Assembly: GCF_016598535.1 (NCBI RefSeq) | Contig: NZ_CP066779.1 | Span: forward strand, 4,338,053-4,402,052 | DNA from: Rhodococcus sp. P-2 | Lineage (GTDB): Bacteria > Actinomycetota > Actinomycetes > Mycobacteriales > Mycobacteriaceae | Length of the DNA: 64,000 bases | Direction of reading: 5' to 3' | In this document: positions 1-11,698 of the stretch, in pieces | Position numbering within the stretch: the stretch's first letter is position 1 | Layout: each line of letters opens with the position of its first letter | Translations under genes and position numbers: made by a program | Notes under the pieces: model-generated | What the model saw: the letters and a program-made list of their open reading frames with translations, nothing else | What the model was told of the DNA's origin: nothing | The model's database searches: none

Positions 1-616
1 CGGTTTCCACGCCGTGCGGGTGGATGGTGTTGACCCGAATGTTGTACTGCCCCAATTCCGAGGCCATCGTCTTGGCCAGACCGGTGATGCCGTGTTTGCT
101 CGCGACGTAGTGGCCGAGGAAGGGGAGCCCACGCAGGCCGGCGACGGAACTGGTGAAGATGATCGAGCCACCGGTGCCTTGCTTGATCAGGTGCGGGATC
201 GCTGCCTTGGCGGTGTGGAAGACGCCGGTCAGGTTGACGTCGAGCGTTTCCTGCCACTGCTCGGGCGTGATTTCCCAGGACATGTTGGCAGAACAGATTC
301 CGGCGTTCGCGACGACGACGTCGAGGCGCCCCAGTTCGTCGATGCCGGCATCGAGCGCCGCGGACAGCGCAGCGAAGTCGCGTACGTCGGTCTTGCCGGC
401 AACAATTCGACGGTCCAGGGCCTTGACCAGTTCGACTGTCTCGGCCAGGTCGTCTTCGGTGGCGCCGGCGTAAGACGTGGATTCGAATTGAACACACGCG
501 TCGACGGCGATGATGTCTGCGCCCTCTTCTGCCAGCCGGACAGCTTCCGCCCGCCCCTGACCGCGGGCTGCTCCGGTGATGAAGGCAACTTTTCCGGTGT
601 ATCGATTGGCAGTCAT
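1..616 (-). CDS. Mycofactocin-type SDR family oxidoreductase (partial, C-terminus outside window)
   Basis: Short-chain dehydrogenase/reductase. The N-terminus ([20 protein letters not shown]) carries the TGxxxGxG dinucleotide loop, followed by a long insertion after the second beta strand ([20 protein letters not shown]) that is typical of SDRs whose nicotinamide is held tightly and reoxidised through mycofactocin. The NAG motif, the catalytic Ser (IIFTSSVAG) and the YVASK motif are all visible. The ATG at 616-614 is the first start. The gene runs off the left edge after about 205 codons, at residues IHPHGVET, so roughly 70 C-terminal residues are missing. It follows treY on the same strand with a 94-bp gap, so it may have its own promoter. 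Family assignment is good; the substrate (an alcohol or ketone) is unknown. Confidence 0.8.
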   Translation of the reverse strand, partial: MTANRYTGKVAFITGAARGQGRAEAVRLAEEGADIIAVDACVQFESTSYAGATEDDLAETVELVKALDRRIVAGKTDVRDFAALSAALDAGIDELGRLDVVVANAGICSANMSWEITPEQWQETLDVNLTGVFHTAKAAIPHLIKQGTGGSIIFTSSVAGLRGLPFLGHYVASKHGITGLAKTMASELGQYNIRVNTIHPHGVET

Positions 617-710
617 GCTCAAACCTCCGAATAGTGGTGACGATCTGCTCTTCGGAAGTTAGCGCGACGAAGTTCTTTTCGGGGGTGAATGCCCAGTCAG
701 CGGAAAGCGC

Positions 711-3083
711 TCAGCTCACCCTGGTCAACAGGGCACATGGCCCGGCGGCGAAGACATCGCGTGCATCGGCGGATGTGACGGGTTGTCCGCTCAGTGCGTC
801 GACCCATTCGCCTTCGGGAAGGTCGATTCGTGTGTCTCGCCAGCCGTGCGACGAGAGTCCGAGCGAATGTCGCGTCGCCAGAGCAACGACCATGGGTGGA
901 TCTCCCGCGGGGCCCCGCGAGAAGCCGACCAGATGACCGGATCCGGAACCTGAGGCGAAGACCGGCCGATATGCGCCGCGTTCGAACCACGCGGGGTTCT
1001 CACGCCGCAGTGTCAGTGCCGTGCGAACGAGGTGCAATTTTGCAGTTCCTGTCGCGTCGATCGGCGTGCCACCGGTATCGAGGAGGGAACGCCTCGCCGC
1101 GTAGTCGACAACGCGCCGGTTGTCCGGGTCGACCAACGAGTCCTCCCAGAGCTCGGTGCCCTGGTAGACATCGGGAACGCCGGGCCCGAGGAGTTGGAGC
1201 AACTTTTGGCCCAGAGAGTCCGACCAGCCGTGACGCGCTATCCGGCCGACGAATTCGCTGACCGAATCAGCGACAGGACCGTCGATCGCCTGGTCGATCC
1301 AGTGATGCACCGCCGACTCGAAGCCGACGTCGGGATCGTTCCAGGACGTCTTTGCGCCGGATTCACGGACGGCCTTTTCTGCATAGGCGTGTAAACGTTC
1401 GCGCAGTTCTGGAAGCGAGGACGCAGGGCTACCGTCGGCCGGCCAAACACCGATGATGTTCTGCCACAAAAACAATCCGGTCAGCGGATCAGGGCTGGGG
1501 CACACGCCTTCCCACTCGCGAATCATCCTGGACCACAGGGTAGGCACCTGAGACACAACACCGATCCGTGCCCGCACGTCCTCGCCGCGTTTGGTGTCGT
1601 GAGTGGACAGACTCGTCATCGCACGCGGCCACCGCTTCGCTCGGTCCGCGTTGTGGAGATGGAATTCGGCGACGGAGACGGCAAGCGACGCCGGGTTGCC
1701 GCCGACTTCCTGACGTGAGACCAGGCGCGCCGTCCGATAGAAGAGACGATCCTCGACGGACTTGGCCATGACAGCGCCGCACACCTGCTGGAAGCGAACT
1801 GCCGCTTCACCTCCGTTCACCAGTGACTGCGCCAACACGTTGAACGCTGCTTCATGCCCGGGAGCCAATTCGTGCATGTCGCCGACGATACGAGCGGCCA
1901 ATCCGGCGAGGGGACTGTAATCGGATCGGTACACCGGCATCCGAGCGATCGCGACCACCACGGCGTCGTTCAGTTCGGTCTCACTGCAACGACTTCCGGT
2001 TTCACGTCGAATTGCGCGCACGAGCCTGCGAACCTCGGGGGCAAGGTCACCGCGCCCGGTGTCGCGTTTGAACTGACGTTCGGTGTGATGCAACCACGTA
2101 CTGTCCCCGTCGTCGCCGGTCAGATCTGCCGAGAGTTCGGTCAATTCGAGTTCGGCGGCGGGATCGACGAAAATGCCGCCCAGATGATTGAGCGCGTCGT
2201 ATCCGGTGGTGCCGTCGATCGGGAGCAGCGGATCGAGTGGCTCAGTGTGGCCGAGGATCTTCTCGATCACGAGCCACTGATCTGGTCCGATCAGTTCTCG
2301 CAGGCGCCCGAGATATTCCGCCGGATTTGCGAGTCCGTCCGGGTGATCGATGCGAACGCCGTCGATCAGTCCTTCGTCGACCCACGACTTCACTTGCCGA
2401 TGGCAGAGTTCGAAGACTTTGGGGTCCTCCTGGCGCACTGCAGCGAGTTCGTTGACGGCAAAGAACCGTCGGTAGTTGATGATCCCGGCGTTCCACGGTA
2501 CGAGTCGGTACGACTGCCGGGCGTGGACCTCCTGTGGAGATCCGTGTTCGGTGCCCGCCGCGACGGGGAAGCGGTGCTCGTAGAAAGCGAGAAGTGTTTC
2601 CTCACCGTCTTTCTCGACGGTCAGTGCGTCGAGATCGTCCGGGCTGCCCAGTACCGGGAGCGAGAGCTTGCCCTCGGCGCCGTTGGCTCCGTTGTCGTCG
2701 GCCCAATCGATGTCGAAGAAGTCTGCGTATTCCGACGACTGCCCGTGCGTGAGAACGTCCCACCACCAGGCATTTTCGCGAGGTATGGCGACACCGACAT
2801 GGTTGGGGACCAGATCGACGATCAGGCCCATCCCACGTGATCGAACCGCGTGCGAGAGCTCTACCAACGCCTCGCGGCCACCAAGTCCTTCGGACACGGT
2901 TGTCGGATCGGTGACGTCGTAGCCGTGCGTCGACCCGGATGTTGCCGTGAGGATGGGGGAGAGATAGAGGTGCGAGACCCCCAACGCCTCGAAGTAGTCC
3001 ACTTGCGCGGCCGCATCACGAAGGGTGAACGCGTCCGGGCGCAACTGCAGTCGGTAGGTGCTGGTTATCGGGGCCATCTGCAC
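711..3083 (-). CDS. treY: Malto-oligosyltrehalose synthase
   Basis: A 790-aa GH13 enzyme that isomerises the reducing-end alpha-1,4 bond of malto-oligosaccharides to alpha,alpha-1,1, giving maltooligosyl-trehalose in the cytoplasm. Seen: the N-terminal TYRLQLRPDAFTLRDA stretch and the YLSPILTATSGSTHGYDV stretch typical of TreY, conserved region I (VDLVPNH, about 89-95), the nucleophile region GVRIDHPDG (Asp about 246), the general acid region WLVIEKILG (Glu about 274) and a C-terminal DVYQGTELWEDSLVDPDNRR stretch. The length is normal. It starts 7 bp after glgX, so the two are an operon. In M. tuberculosis treZ follows treY; here an SDR follows and treZ is not in the window. A second in-frame ATG lies two codons downstream of the chosen start. 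Confidence 0.93.
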   Translation of the reverse strand: MQMAPITSTYRLQLRPDAFTLRDAAAQVDYFEALGVSHLYLSPILTATSGSTHGYDVTDPTTVSEGLGGREALVELSHAVRSRGMGLIVDLVPNHVGVAIPRENAWWWDVLTHGQSSEYADFFDIDWADDNGANGAEGKLSLPVLGSPDDLDALTVEKDGEETLLAFYEHRFPVAAGTEHGSPQEVHARQSYRLVPWNAGIINYRRFFAVNELAAVRQEDPKVFELCHRQVKSWVDEGLIDGVRIDHPDGLANPAEYLGRLRELIGPDQWLVIEKILGHTEPLDPLLPIDGTTGYDALNHLGGIFVDPAAELELTELSADLTGDDGDSTWLHHTERQFKRDTGRGDLAPEVRRLVRAIRRETGSRCSETELNDAVVVAIARMPVYRSDYSPLAGLAARIVGDMHELAPGHEAAFNVLAQSLVNGGEAAVRFQQVCGAVMAKSVEDRLFYRTARLVSRQEVGGNPASLAVSVAEFHLHNADRAKRWPRAMTSLSTHDTKRGEDVRARIGVVSQVPTLWSRMIREWEGVCPSPDPLTGLFLWQNIIGVWPADGSPASSLPELRERLHAYAEKAVRESGAKTSWNDPDVGFESAVHHWIDQAIDGPVADSVSEFVGRIARHGWSDSLGQKLLQLLGPGVPDVYQGTELWEDSLVDPDNRRVVDYAARRSLLDTGGTPIDATGTAKLHLVRTALTLRRENPAWFERGAYRPVFASGSGSGHLVGFSRGPAGDPPMVVALATRHSLGLSSHGWRDTRIDLPEGEWVDALSGQPVTSADARDVFAAGPCALLTRVS

Positions 3084-3090
3084 GTCTCCC

Positions 3091-5442
<2,352 letters not shown>

Positions 5443-5499
5443 GAATCAGACCCTATCGGGTGCAGCCGATCGAATCTTGTCGACTGTCTACGGCGCTGA

Positions 5500-6792
5500 T
5501 CACCGTTTTGCCTGGCTGCGGGCGGTTGCCAGCATTCCGGCTGTGATCTGTTCCACCTCCGCCTCCGAACACAGGTACGGAGGCATCGCGTAGACGAGGT
5601 TTCGGAACGGTCGCAGCCACACTCCGGAGTCGACGGCTGCATCGGTGGCGCTCTGCATCTCGACCGGCTGCTCGAGTTCGATCACTCCGATCCCGCCTTT
5701 GACGCGGACATCGACGACCCCGGGAATTGTGACGGCTTCGGCGAGGCCACGAACGAGGCCATATTCGAGGGCTGCGACATCACGCCGCCAATCCATCGCG
5801 AGCACCAGTTCGGTCGATGCGACTGCGACGGCGCACGCGAGTGGATTGCCCATGAAAGTGGGGCCGTGCATCAGCCCGCCACCTTCGCCGGCGGTGATCG
5901 CCTCCGCTATCTCCGTGGTGCACAGCGTCGCCGCCAGGCTCATGTATCCGCCGGTGAGGGCCTTGCCGACGCACATGACGTCGGGGCTGACGCCGGCGTG
6001 ATCGGCGGCGAACAGCTCGCCGGTGCGTCCGAATCCGGTGGCGATCTCGTCGAAGACCAGGAGGACTTGGTACTTGTCGCAGAGATTACGTAGGTCGATC
6101 AGGTAGGCGGGGTCGTGGAAGCGCATTCCGCCGGCGCCCTGGACTACAGGTTCGACGATCACCGCGGCCAGTTCCTCGTGATGCTCGGCCAGCAGTGCTT
6201 CCAGCTCCTGTGCGTACTCGGGTCGATAGTCCGCGGGGGGAGTCTGCGCGAAGACCTGCGCGCGCAGGACATCGGTCCAGAGAGAGTGCATCCCGCCGTC
6301 GGGGTCGCAGACGCTCATGGGGGTGAAGGTGTCACCGTGGTATCCGCCCCGCCAGGTCATCAATCGGTTCTTCGACGGTTTGCCGAGACTCCGCCAGTAC
6401 TGCAGGCACATCTTCACGGCGACCTCGACGGCCACCGAACCGGAATCGGAGAGAAACACCTTGTCGAGGCGTGGTGGTGTGATGTCGACCAGTAGTCGTC
6501 CGAGGCGAGCGGCGGGTTCGTGCGTCAGTCCACCGAACATGACATGGCTCATCTTGCCCAGCTGCCGCGCGGCCGCGGCGTCGAGCACAGGATTGCGGTA
6601 GCCGTGAATGGCGGCCCACCACGAGCTCATCCCGTCGACCAGTCGGCGGCCGTCGGAGAGCGTGAGGGTAGCCCCCTCGGCAGAGTCGACGATCAGCGGA
6701 CGAGTCGACGAGGGAAATGATCCATACGGATGCCAGAGAACATCGGCATCGATGGCGGAGACGTCTTGGGGATCAAGTCCGGTTGTGAGCAC
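5500..6792 (-). CDS. bioA: Adenosylmethionine-8-amino-7-oxononanoate aminotransferase
   Basis: A 430-aa class III PLP aminotransferase that converts 7-keto-8-aminopelargonate to 7,8-diaminopelargonate with SAM as amino donor. Seen: WHPYGSF near the N-terminus, the [16 protein letters not shown] stretch typical of BioA, the [15 protein letters not shown] stretch, the Asp of [15 protein letters not shown], and the PLP lysine in [14 protein letters not shown] start at 6792-6790 (reads [10 protein letters not shown]). It is divergent from bioF; the 38-bp gap holds a palindrome (6814-6828) that should control both directions. Confidence 0.95.
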   Translation of the reverse strand: MLTTGLDPQDVSAIDADVLWHPYGSFPSSTRPLIVDSAEGATLTLSDGRRLVDGMSSWWAAIHGYRNPVLDAAAARQLGKMSHVMFGGLTHEPAARLGRLLVDITPPRLDKVFLSDSGSVAVEVAVKMCLQYWRSLGKPSKNRLMTWRGGYHGDTFTPMSVCDPDGGMHSLWTDVLRAQVFAQTPPADYRPEYAQELEALLAEHHEELAAVIVEPVVQGAGGMRFHDPAYLIDLRNLCDKYQVLLVFDEIATGFGRTGELFAADHAGVSPDVMCVGKALTGGYMSLAATLCTTEIAEAITAGEGGGLMHGPTFMGNPLACAVAVASTELVLAMDWRRDVAALEYGLVRGLAEAVTIPGVVDVRVKGGIGVIELEQPVEMQSATDAAVDSGVWLRPFRNLVYAMPPYLCSEAEVEQITAGMLATARSQAKR

Positions 6793-6813
6793 GGATGCAC
6801 CCTAACCATTGAG

Positions 6814-6828
6814 TTGAACGGTGTTCAA
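6814..6828. promoter_or_regulatory. BioQ-type operator between bioA and bioF
   Basis: Inverted repeat TTGAAC-GGT-GTTCAA: 6-bp arms, perfect, with a 3-bp centre. The same half-sites occur in the bioQ-bioB gap at 21122-21136 and, with one mismatch, at 21138-21152. Biotin genes in actinobacteria with a TetR-type BioQ carry operators of this GAAC-N3-GTTC form. The site ends 2 bp before the first bioF ATG (6831), so the bioF transcript must be leaderless or nearly so, or translation starts at the GTG at 6843. Confidence 0.75.
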
Positions 6829-6830
6829 GT

Positions 6831-7976
6831 ATGGTCGGAAAAGTGAACACCTCGCTGAATTGGCTCTCTGCCGTCGAAGCGGACCGTAGGGCCGCTGGAC
6901 TGCGTCGCGAACTCCGTCCTCGCACGGTCGACTCACCGTTGATCGACCTGGCGTCGAACGATTACCTCGGACTTGTGCGGCACCCCGATGTGATCGAGGG
7001 TGCAACGGCGGCACTGCGCCGTTGGGGCGCGGGCGCCACGGGCTCGCGTCTGGTCACCGGCACCACCACCGAACATGAACTGCTCGAAGTCGAACTGGCC
7101 GAGTTCGTCGGGGCGGACTCGGGGCTGGTCTTCTCCTCCGGTTACACAGCCAATCTCGGTGCGGTGACGGCGCTCTCGGGTCCCGGATCGTTGATCGTCT
7201 CCGATGCGGGATCGCATGCTTCGCTGGTGGATGCCTGCCGCCTGTCACGCGCGCGGGTCGTCGTTGCCCCGCATTCGGACGTGGGCTTTCTCGCCGACAC
7301 GTTGCGTAGCAGAGTGGAAGAGCGAGCTCTGGTCGTCACTGATTCGGTTTTCAGTGCCGACGGAGACCTCGCGCCGCTGCGGGAGATGCATCAGGTGTGC
7401 CGGGAGTACGGGGCGATCCTGCTGGTCGACGAGGCGCACGGCATCGGTGTGCGCGGTGCCGGTGGACGCGGACTCGTCCACGAGTCGGGCCTGGCCGGTG
7501 AACCCGACGTCGTCGTGACGGCAACACTGTCCAAGTCGCTCGCCAGTCAGGGCGGAGTTGTGCTCGGTGACAACAAGATCCGCGCGCATCTCGTCGACGC
7601 GGCAAGAACGTTCATCTTCGACACCGGTCTCGCACCGGCCGCCGTCGGCGCGGCCAGAGCCGCACTCGCCGTACTCCAGCGCGAGCCGACGCGAGCGCTC
7701 GACGTCCTGGCCCGGGCATCCGAGTTGGCGGACGTCACCGGTGCTCCGTCGCCTGAATCTGCTGTCGTCTCGGTCGTTCTCGGTGATCCGCAACGGGCGT
7801 TCGATGCCGCGTCGGCGTGCCGGGACCAGGGGTTGCATGTCGGATGCTTCCGCCCGCCGTCGGTTCCGGAGGGAACGTCACGGCTGCGTCTGACGGCTCG
7901 AGCGACGCTGTCGGCCTCCGAAATGGAGCAGATCGCTCTCGTCCTGCGCGAAGTATTGGCAGGGGCCCGAGCATGA
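6831..7976 (+). CDS. bioF: 8-amino-7-oxononanoate synthase
   Basis: A 381-aa alpha-oxoamine synthase (PLP fold type I) that condenses pimeloyl thioester with L-alanine, the first committed ring-assembly step of biotin synthesis. Seen: [37 protein letters not shown], the Asp/His region [14 protein letters not shown] and the PLP lysine in [15 protein letters not shown]. The length is normal. The ATG at 6831 is used here, but an operator ends just before it and a GTG at 6843 (VNTSLNWL) is a credible alternative start on a near-leaderless mRNA. It overlaps bioD by 4 bp (ATGA), so the two are translationally coupled. Confidence 0.93.
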   Translation: MVGKVNTSLNWLSAVEADRRAAGLRRELRPRTVDSPLIDLASNDYLGLVRHPDVIEGATAALRRWGAGATGSRLVTGTTTEHELLEVELAEFVGADSGLVFSSGYTANLGAVTALSGPGSLIVSDAGSHASLVDACRLSRARVVVAPHSDVGFLADTLRSRVEERALVVTDSVFSADGDLAPLREMHQVCREYGAILLVDEAHGIGVRGAGGRGLVHESGLAGEPDVVVTATLSKSLASQGGVVLGDNKIRAHLVDAARTFIFDTGLAPAAVGAARAALAVLQREPTRALDVLARASELADVTGAPSPESAVVSVVLGDPQRAFDAASACRDQGLHVGCFRPPSVPEGTSRLRLTARATLSASEMEQIALVLREVLAGARA

Positions 7977-8656
7977 GCATTCTCCTGGTGACCGGAACGT
8001 CGACCGACGTCGGAAAAACAGTGGTGACAGCCGCATTGGCATCGCTCACCGTGCAGTCGGGTAAGTCGGTTGCAGTGCTCAAGCCGGCCCAGACCGGCGT
8101 CGACGTGGACGGTGCGGGTGATCTGGCCGAGATCGAGCGTCTGACCGGTGGCGGCGTGACGCTGGTCGAGTTGGCGCGATATCCCGAACCGTTGGCGCCG
8201 GATACTGCTGCACGTCGAAGTGGTCTGCCGTTGTTGGCGCTCGACGACGTAGTCCGAGTTGCTCGCGACCTGGACACCACCCACGACATGACCCTGATCG
8301 AAGGTGCCGGCGGCTTGCTGGTCCGGTTGGGGGTCGACGGGTTCACCGCGCGCGATCTCGCGGCAGCGCTGGGTGCACCTGTAGTGCTGGTGGTTGCGTC
8401 CTGCCTGGGCACGCTCAATCACACGGCTCTGACGGTGGAAGCGCTGGGTGCTGTTGGCGTGGAATGCGCCGGGTTGGTGATCGGTTCGTGGCCGCAGGAA
8501 CCGGACCTCGCCGAGATATGCAATCGCGAGGATCTTGTCTCGGTCAGCGGTGTTCCCCTTCTCGGGTTGATGCCTGCCGGAAGCGGCAGCGAGAATGCCC
8601 AAGAGTTTGCTCGGACTGCGTCACTCGCGCTCGGTAAATCTCTTTTGGCCAACTGA
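7973..8656 (+). CDS. bioD: Dethiobiotin synthetase
   Basis: A 227-aa P-loop ligase that closes the ureido ring of dethiobiotin from diaminopelargonate, CO2 and ATP. Seen: the N-terminal [20 protein letters not shown] (P-loop GTSTDVGKT), VLKPAQTGV for substrate binding and [13 protein letters not shown]. The start ATG at 7973 overlaps the bioF stop (ATGA). An upstream extension in the same frame lies wholly inside bioF and does not look like BioD. A hairpin at 8689-8712 follows it. Confidence 0.94.
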   Translation: MSILLVTGTSTDVGKTVVTAALASLTVQSGKSVAVLKPAQTGVDVDGAGDLAEIERLTGGGVTLVELARYPEPLAPDTAARRSGLPLLALDDVVRVARDLDTTHDMTLIEGAGGLLVRLGVDGFTARDLAAALGAPVVLVVASCLGTLNHTALTVEALGAVGVECAGLVIGSWPQEPDLAEICNREDLVSVSGVPLLGLMPAGSGSENAQEFARTASLALGKSLLAN

Positions 8657-8688
8657 CGCCGTAACATCCGTTTTGTCTGCATCGATAG

Positions 8689-8712
8689 CCAAGGCACAGT
8701 GGGGCGCCTTGG
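8689..8712 (+). terminator. Probable terminator after bioFD
   Basis: 7-bp perfect stem (CCAAGGC / GCCTTGG) with a 10-nt loop followed by TTTC, 33 bp after the bioD stop. The short T run makes it a modest candidate. Confidence 0.45.
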
Positions 8713-8838
8713 TTTCGACGTCTCTCGCGTACGATTCCGGTCGGTATATTTCGGCGGGTGTCTTGGGCGACCCCGCATCCGGGGCACCCGGGACGCCGAC
8801 GGTGGTTGTCGAATTGTGAGTAGGTCAGTCGGATGTAG

Positions 8839-10260
8839 GTGGTGAGCACGGTCGAAAAGTCGTTGTCGTCATCGGCCGTACGTCGCGCACTGCTTGTCGG
8901 CGTAGTCGTCTTCGTCTCGTGCCTGGTCGGAATTCTGAGCCGTCTGCCGGGCACGCTTGCTGTCTTCTGGCCGGCCAACGCGCTGCTACTCGGGATTCTC
9001 TTTCGCTCGCCGCGTTCCGCCACACTGCTCACCTGGATTTGCGTAGTAGTCGGTTATGTCGGAGCCGACCTGATCACCGGTGGGGCGTGGGAGTCCACGA
9101 TGTGGCTCAACGCCGCCAACATCGTCGGGGTTGCCAGCGGCTTCTACGCCTTTCGCTGGGTCGACGGTGAGGATCGTCGTCTGAACAGTATCGAGTCTGT
9201 CGGATATCTCGTGGCGACGACGGTCGTCGCCGCGTCGATGGCAGCACTCGTCGGCGGAATCGCGAACCGCGTGCTGTTCGGCGGGCAGTGGTGGGACGGC
9301 TGGTTGCTCTGGTTCTCGAGCGAGTTCGTCAACTACATGACCATCGTCCCGTTGGTGCTGACATTCCCTTCGCTTCGGCGAGCGGATCGGGACCCGAAAG
9401 CTGTTGCCGCACTTCTGCGTCGATCTGTGGTTCCGACAGCGCTGCTGGCCGTCTGCATCATCTTGGAGTGGGTGATCGGCGGTGCCGGAGCGATCGCGTT
9501 TGCCATGCCGGCCCTGGTGACTGCCGCCTTGCTCACCAATGTCTTCGTCACCTCGGTGCTCACAGCCGTATCAACTGCCTGGACGTTGGTACTGACGGCC
9601 GACGGTCATCTCGGATTGTCCAGCGAGGGCGTCTCGCCCGTCAGTGCGTCGGTCCAGATCGGATTGTCGCTGCTGGCGGTAGCGCCGATCGCGGTGGCCT
9701 GCGTAATCCTCGAGCGCCGCCGCGCGCTCGAGGCACTCACCCAGGCAGTCACCCACGACGATCTCACCGGTGCGCTGCGTCGGGACGAGTTCTTGCGGCG
9801 AGGCGGCAGCGTGACGGGTGCGACCGAACCGCGTCGGCACTCTGGACGTCCGGTCAGCGTCCTGATGATGGATCTGGATCACTTCAAGATGGTGAACGAC
9901 AACCTCGGTCATCGCGCCGGCGACACCGCGTTGGGGAGTTTTGCCGATCAGGTGCGGCGGAATCTCGACGACAAGCATCTGTTCGCCCGTTTGGGCGGCG
10001 AGGAGTTCGTCGTACTGATGGCCGGTGTCGATCTGGCGGGTGCGACCGAGACGGCCGAGATGATTCGACGTGCGCAGGCCGAGAGTTCGTCGGCAGTGTT
10101 GGGTGAACTCGGGCCCACCGTCAGTATCGGTGTCGCATGTTCACCTGCAGGCGGTGCGGATCTGACGCAACTGGTCGACTGCGCCGACGAAGCGTTGTAC
10201 CGGGCGAAGAAACTCGACCGGAATCGAACCGTGTCGCTCACGGTCGGAGAAGCGAAGTAA
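8839..10260 (+). CDS. MASE1-type membrane GGDEF protein (putative diguanylate cyclase)
   Basis: A 473-aa protein. About 290 N-terminal residues form eight or so hydrophobic segments with the FWPANALLLGILF signature of the MASE1 sensory domain. The C-terminus is a GGDEF domain beginning THDDLTGALRRDEF (about 308), with MMDLDHFKMVNDNLGHRAGD and the active loop ARLGGEEFVVLM. The loop is intact GGEEF, so it should make cyclic di-GMP from two GTP at the membrane. The RxxD inhibitory site expected five residues before GGEEF is absent (DDKH there), so product inhibition of the usual type is unlikely. GTG start at 8839, with only weak GGA/AGG upstream. Convergent with the permease gene across a strong hairpin. 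First gene of the accessory block between bioD and bioB. Confidence 0.85.
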   Translation: MVSTVEKSLSSSAVRRALLVGVVVFVSCLVGILSRLPGTLAVFWPANALLLGILFRSPRSATLLTWICVVVGYVGADLITGGAWESTMWLNAANIVGVASGFYAFRWVDGEDRRLNSIESVGYLVATTVVAASMAALVGGIANRVLFGGQWWDGWLLWFSSEFVNYMTIVPLVLTFPSLRRADRDPKAVAALLRRSVVPTALLAVCIILEWVIGGAGAIAFAMPALVTAALLTNVFVTSVLTAVSTAWTLVLTADGHLGLSSEGVSPVSASVQIGLSLLAVAPIAVACVILERRRALEALTQAVTHDDLTGALRRDEFLRRGGSVTGATEPRRHSGRPVSVLMMDLDHFKMVNDNLGHRAGDTALGSFADQVRRNLDDKHLFARLGGEEFVVLMAGVDLAGATETAEMIRRAQAESSSAVLGELGPTVSIGVACSPAGGADLTQLVDCADEALYRAKKLDRNRTVSLTVGEAK

Positions 10261-10299
10261 CCCGTGCGGACCCGCAGTGCTTGCAGGTCCGCACGGGTT
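10259..10299. terminator. Bidirectional terminator hairpin
   Basis: 14-bp perfect inverted repeat (AACCCGTGCGGACC / GGTCCGCACGGGTT) with a 13-nt loop. It starts inside the TAA of the GGDEF gene and stands 16 bp from the end of the convergent permease gene, so it can serve both. Confidence 0.75.
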
Positions 10300-10315
10300 G
10301 GTGGTGTCGGGCGAT

Positions 10316-11698
10316 TCAGAACAGGTTGATCAGAGCCGGGACGCTGAACAGCGCGACGTAGTAACCCATGAACAGGACACCGCCGTGGATCTTGAACAGA
10401 CGCCCGAGCAAGCCGCCGACGAGGCCGACCGTCACGGTGATCAGAAGCCCGAGGATGCCGCCCTCCCAGATGCTGATGACCACGACCAGTCCCGTGAACA
10501 CCGCGATCACAGCTTCGTGACTGATGTGTTTGACCACCGCTGACGCAGCGCGGTACGCGTAGTTCATGGCAAACGGATATGCGATGACCGTCGCGGTGAC
10601 GACTGCGAGCAGGCCGTAGAGCAGGAACTCCCACTGGGTCAGGTACGTGGAGAGATTGTTGATCACTCCGGTTTCCTGATTGGTTTCGAAGACCGGCGGA
10701 GCGTTGAACAGAGGCGCCGCGGGACCTGCTGCCAGCGGGCTGAGCGGAAGGCCGAAGGCCACGAGAGGGATGAGGGTTTCCGCGATGTACGTGGATTCCG
10801 TCGTACCGTTCTTTGCCGAGACCATGGTGGTCAGCCGGTGGTAGCCGTTCTTGATCCGCGCACCCACCAGCTCACCCATCAGAACGGTCATGGCAACGGG
10901 GCTGAAGACGAACGTTGCGCTGGAGACCGTGGAGGCCGCCGCGGTGTAGCCGATCTGCTTACGATCGAGGACCTTCAGAGGATTGGGGAAGTATCCCTTC
11001 CACCCCTTGATGTCCGGGGCCAGTGCGACGGTCTTGGGTTCGCTGCGCTCCATGTCCTTGCGACTCGACGGCCCCAAGGTCAGCGCGAGGTCCGCGATCA
11101 GCGGCCCGACCGCGATGGCAAGGAAGTAGCTGATGTTGAGCGACACATCGTAATTCGACGTCAACGCGCGTGCGCCCAGGATCAAGATCACGAAGGGAAC
11201 GAGAGCGACCACTCCGGCCCAGCGGCCCGGCGAGGCGTAGGCGATGCCGACGGCGGCGACCAGGAACAGCCACGGTGCTATCGACTGAACGGTGTCGGCG
11301 AACGGAGCGAGGATGGTCGCGAACAGGACGGCAACCGGCACAGCGACGAACGCCGAGATCACTGCTCCCGAGATCGCCTTGCGGAGTGCGATGTGCGGGA
11401 TGCCGAGTGAGCGCATCATCTGCGCCTCCGGCAGGAGTGGAATCGCCATCGTGTCACCGGGAATGCCCAACAGCATCGTCGGCACCGCGTGAGTCATGTG
11501 TTTGGCGATCGCACCGGAGAGGAAGAACGTGAAGACTGCCGCCGGGGGAGCACCGAGCAGGATCACGAGCAGAGTCAGCGGTGCGATGGTGGCTGTCTCG
11601 TCCGTGCCGGAGATCAATCCGATGAACGTGAACGCGACCGCACCGATGATGCCGAAGAGGACGGCAATCAGAATTTCGTTGGTCAGAACCGAACTCAT
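10316..11698 (-). CDS. TctA-like integral membrane permease (putative mevalonate/organic acid importer)
   Basis: A 460-aa polytopic membrane protein with about 11-12 hydrophobic segments. The N-terminal repeat (FTFIGLISGTDETATIAPLT, then GIPGDTMAIPLLPEAQMMRS) resembles the large permease of tripartite tricarboxylate transporters (TctA/DUF112), though the match is loose. It overlaps the upstream small membrane protein by 4 bp (ATGA) and is the last gene of a same-strand cluster with HMG-CoA reductase and lyase. From that context it is a candidate importer of mevalonate or a related branched hydroxy acid; the substrate is inference only. No periplasmic TctC-type receptor gene is next to it. Confidence 0.6.
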   Translation of the reverse strand: MSSVLTNEILIAVLFGIIGAVAFTFIGLISGTDETATIAPLTLLVILLGAPPAAVFTFFLSGAIAKHMTHAVPTMLLGIPGDTMAIPLLPEAQMMRSLGIPHIALRKAISGAVISAFVAVPVAVLFATILAPFADTVQSIAPWLFLVAAVGIAYASPGRWAGVVALVPFVILILGARALTSNYDVSLNISYFLAIAVGPLIADLALTLGPSSRKDMERSEPKTVALAPDIKGWKGYFPNPLKVLDRKQIGYTAAASTVSSATFVFSPVAMTVLMGELVGARIKNGYHRLTTMVSAKNGTTESTYIAETLIPLVAFGLPLSPLAAGPAAPLFNAPPVFETNQETGVINNLSTYLTQWEFLLYGLLAVVTATVIAYPFAMNYAYRAASAVVKHISHEAVIAVFTGLVVVISIWEGGILGLLITVTVGLVGGLLGRLFKIHGGVLFMGYYVALFSVPALINLF

